From: an uncultured Clostridium sp.
GTDB lineage: Bacteria > Bacillota > Clostridia > TANB77 > CAG-508
Reading direction: 5' to 3'
Length of the DNA stretch: 6,727 nt
NCBI GenBank assembly: GCA_947062645.1
Contig: CAMSQT010000061.1
Coordinates: forward strand, 1 to 6,727
Below the pieces are notes generated by a model, which did no database searches, was not told where the DNA came from, and was given only the letters and a program-made list of their open reading frames with translations. This document shows, piece by piece, positions 5,150 through 6,727 of this stretch; the first letter of the stretch is position 1; each line of letters starts with the position of its first letter. A program made the translations under genes and the position numbers.

Positions 5150-5474
5150 TTAAAACCAATTTATATTTTCATTTCTAAACTTTGGTACATTATTATCTTT
5201 ATATGGATTATAATTATTTATATTACAATCAAATTCTTTTAGAAACTCTATTTTATTATTATTAGACCATTCAATAAGTGATATTCCATTTTAATACTTT
5301 TCCTCTAGTATTCCACTCATTGAACCAATGTTTTACTGTATCTCGATTTTCATATTTTGGACTCCAACTCTCAACATAAATTACATTTTCTTCAAATATA
5401 TCATCTATACCTAAATCTTTTTGTTGTAACCACATATCAAACCATAATCTAATTATTTTTTCTCTTTCTTTCAT
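5150..5474 (-). pseudogene. SnoaL/NTF2-like protein, inactivated by internal deletion and frameshift
   Basis: The 5' part (5474 to about 5283) has a good AGAGGTGG binding site and encodes MKEREKIIRLWFDMWLQQ, then ENVIYVESWSPKY and VKHWFNEWNTRGKVLKWNI. This is the first half of a SnoaL-like small alpha+beta-barrel protein. The frame then hits TGA at 5271-5273. In the next frame, from 5281 to TAA at 5150, the sequence reads SLIEWSNNNKIEFLKEFDCN and ends NENINWF, which looks like the C-terminal part of the same family. The middle strands, perhaps 30-35 residues, are missing, so an out-of-frame deletion near 5280 explains both the shortness and the frame change. I recall the family as about 130 residues; that and the family call are from memory. 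Codon and base use match the neighbours, so the decay looks recent. Confidence 0.75.
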
Positions 5475-5503
5475 TCTCCACCTCTAAAAATTATAATTTG
5501 TTA

Positions 5504-5668
5504 TTATCTCTTGTCTTTCCATTCGTGATAAAGTATATCTTTTAAAACCAACATACTATCTAATGGGGTATATCCATATTCAATGCTCAAGCTATTAAGC
5601 ATATTTCTAATTTCAAGAGCATACTTTGGTATATTAACTTTATTTTGATATTTTCTATCAATTATATT
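5504..5668 (-). pseudogene. Unidentified coding remnant, 54 codons, no start
   Basis: An open stretch bounded by TAA at 5669-5671 and TAA at 5504-5506 reads NIIDRKYQNKVNIPKYALEI, then RNMLNSLSIEYGYTPLDSML and VLKDILYHEWKDKR. The composition is protein-like (mixed hydrophobic and charged residues, few low-complexity runs). There is no ATG, GTG or TTG with a binding site at its 5' end. It most likely is the tail of a gene whose front was lost. I do not recognise the family. It ends 29 nt before the SnoaL-like pseudogene start, suggesting that both were once in one operon. Confidence 0.4.
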
Positions 5669-5755
5669 TTACAATTATGCTATTTTTATTAACAATTTAT
5701 ACTATCACTAACCTGTAATTTATCAATTACATTAGATTTAAGATAAGAAATTCAT

Positions 5756-6115
5756 TTATTTGACCACCTTTTTATATATTTTATTACAAGATTTACAAGT
5801 GATTTTCATTTCGTAACTAGCCACTTTTTTATCTAGTATTGTAATTAAAGGTTCATTATCTTTTGGACAGCAAAGTCTATTTTTTATGATGATTAATTCT
5901 TCATTACACTCTTGACCTATCTTGCTGTCTTCAAAGTCTAATATTGCACTTCCTTGACTTCCACAATTACATTTATATTTTAATTCTAGTCTATCGTAAG
6001 TCGCATAACATAAATAACCTATATTTTCGTTGCACTTATCACAGTACATCCATCCACCATAATTAGTTGCTAATCTTGTATTTACTAATTCTTTATTTTT
6101 TACTATTCTTGCCAT
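5756..6115 (-). CDS. Small double zinc-ribbon protein, unknown function
   Basis: A 119-residue protein with two predicted metal-binding knuckle pairs. The first is C25-x2-C28 (YCDKCNE) with C49-x-C51 (KCNCGS). The second is C82-C83 (LCCPKD) with C107-x2-C110 (TCKSCN). C36 and C70 lie outside the knuckles. The pattern suggests two zinc ribbons, as found in small nucleic-acid- or protein-binding factors, but nothing identifies a partner. The N-terminus MARIVKNKELVNTRLATNYG precedes the first ribbon and has no signal or membrane segment. The ATG at 6115 has AAGGAAA upstream. It starts 37 nt after the RhuM-family gene with no terminator between, so the two may share a transcript. Confidence 0.85.
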   Translation of the reverse strand: MARIVKNKELVNTRLATNYGGWMYCDKCNENIGYLCYATYDRLELKYKCNCGSQGSAILDFEDSKIGQECNEELIIIKNRLCCPKDNEPLITILDKKVASYEMKITCKSCNKIYKKVVK

Positions 6116-6152
6116 AACTTTATTTCCTTTCTATCATTTTTCTTATTATAAA

Positions 6153-6727
6153 TTATGTGTTATTCAATTTCTCTGTTTCTGTTACTAATTCATCAAAATC
6201 TGAAGTGTAATTTTTATCTTGTATTACTCTATACTTTTTATATTCATTTAAAGCTAACTTATCTGCTATTTCTCTTTTTATTTTGCCATTATCTTTTAAA
6301 ATATTATATTCATTGATTTTCAAAAATACTTCTAATTTTTCTTTCCATTCTTTCATTGAAATGATTTTACCTAGTTTTACTTGTCTTTCTCCATAATCTA
6401 AATACATTGAGACTAAGTTATTTAATTCTGTGATTTCTTCTTGTGAAAGATAATTTTTAGCAATAGTTACATCTGTTTCAAGTATTTTACCATCTGGTGC
6501 ATTTTTCCAAGTTGTTAACCCCATATTTTCCTTTTTACTATCAACTCTATTGTAAATTATTTCAGGAGCTGTCATTCCAGTAATTGCAAAGTGTAACTTG
6601 TTCTGAACGTTCTTATAAAATTCTTGCGTTGTTTCACTATTTTTGTCATAATCAAAACTACATTCTTTATAAATATCAGTTATTTTTTGATAAAATCTTC
6701 TTTCACTTGCTCTAATTTCTTTTATCT
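6153..6727 (-). CDS. RhuM-family protein, C-terminal part, runs off the window
   Basis: The frame is open from the window's right edge to TAA at 6153, giving 190 residues of the C-terminal part. It begins IKEIRASERRFYQKITDIY, continues with FYKNVQNKLHFAITGMTAPE and IIYNRVDSKKENMGLTTWK, then DVTIAKNYLSQEEITELNNL and DKLALNEYKKYRVIQDKNY. These are hallmarks of the RhuM (Virulence_RhuM) family, first named from a Salmonella pathogenicity island; its biochemical role is not established. Full-length members are about 330-345 residues, so the N-terminal half lies beyond the window. The internal ATG at 6575 is not the real start, because family sequence continues upstream of it. RhuM genes are commonly found in mobile or variable regions, often near restriction or defence genes, so the adjoining accessory genes fit. 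Confidence 0.92.
   Translation of the reverse strand, partial: IKEIRASERRFYQKITDIYKECSFDYDKNSETTQEFYKNVQNKLHFAITGMTAPEIIYNRVDSKKENMGLTTWKNAPDGKILETDVTIAKNYLSQEEITELNNLVSMYLDYGERQVKLGKIISMKEWKEKLEVFLKINEYNILKDNGKIKREIADKLALNEYKKYRVIQDKNYTSDFDELVTETEKLNNT

Noticed and set aside
5131..5160. Possible GNAT promoter with a TATAAA -10 on the minus strand
   Set aside because: The -35 (TTGGTT) is weak, and transcription would start almost on the ribosome binding site.
5696..5726. Possible promoter TTGATA-19-TATAAA on the minus strand
   Set aside because: The spacer is 19 nt and the region is so AT-rich that such matches are expected by chance.
1..6727. CRISPR arrays, tRNA genes, IS ends and toxin-antitoxin pairs
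   Set aside because: No regularly spaced repeats, cloverleaf, transposase or recognisable toxin fold was found; the 59-aa/480-aa pair does not resemble a known toxin-antitoxin size pattern.

Overview
The window is about 6.7 kb of AT-rich DNA, and every gene I can support lies on the minus strand, so transcription runs from high to low coordinates. A SCIFF ranthipeptide precursor, a folate-dependent TrmFO, an S12 with the long Gram-positive N-terminal loop and strong GGAGG-type ribosome binding sites point to a low-GC member of Clostridia (Bacillota). TGA is used as a stop and the genetic code looks standard. The first 46 bases are untrimmed Illumina adapter, so the left edge is a contig end, probably of a short-read genome or metagenome assembly.

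Region by region, in transcription order. (1) 6727-4609, accessory and partly decayed: the C-terminal part of a RhuM-family protein, a small double zinc-ribbon protein, an unidentified coding remnant, a SnoaL/NTF2-like pseudogene with an internal deletion, and a YhbS-type GNAT acetyltransferase. (2) 4569-2802, a likely transcription unit: a near-consensus promoter, the SCIFF peptide gene, a perfect 9-bp hairpin, trmFO with two lineage-specific insertions, and an intrinsic terminator overlapping the trmFO stop codon. (3) 2739-965, a second unit: a promoter whose -35 lies inside a 14-bp palindrome, a 59-aa charged helical protein, a 480-aa coiled-coil protein of unknown function, and a symmetric terminator. 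(4) 964-47, the start of the str ribosomal operon: its own extended -10 promoter, a structured leader, rpsL (S12), a 164-nt structured spacer and the first 60 codons of rpsG (S7), cut by the contig end.

How the genes relate: rpsL and rpsG are translation core genes, and trmFO makes the T54 (m5U) modification of tRNA. SCIFF is a substrate for a radical SAM thioether-forming maturase that is not in the window. The 59-aa/480-aa pair is the least explained intact locus and the best candidate for something undescribed. The RhuM/zinc-ribbon end resembles mobile or accessory cargo. No tRNA, rRNA, CRISPR array, IS transposase or replication origin was seen.
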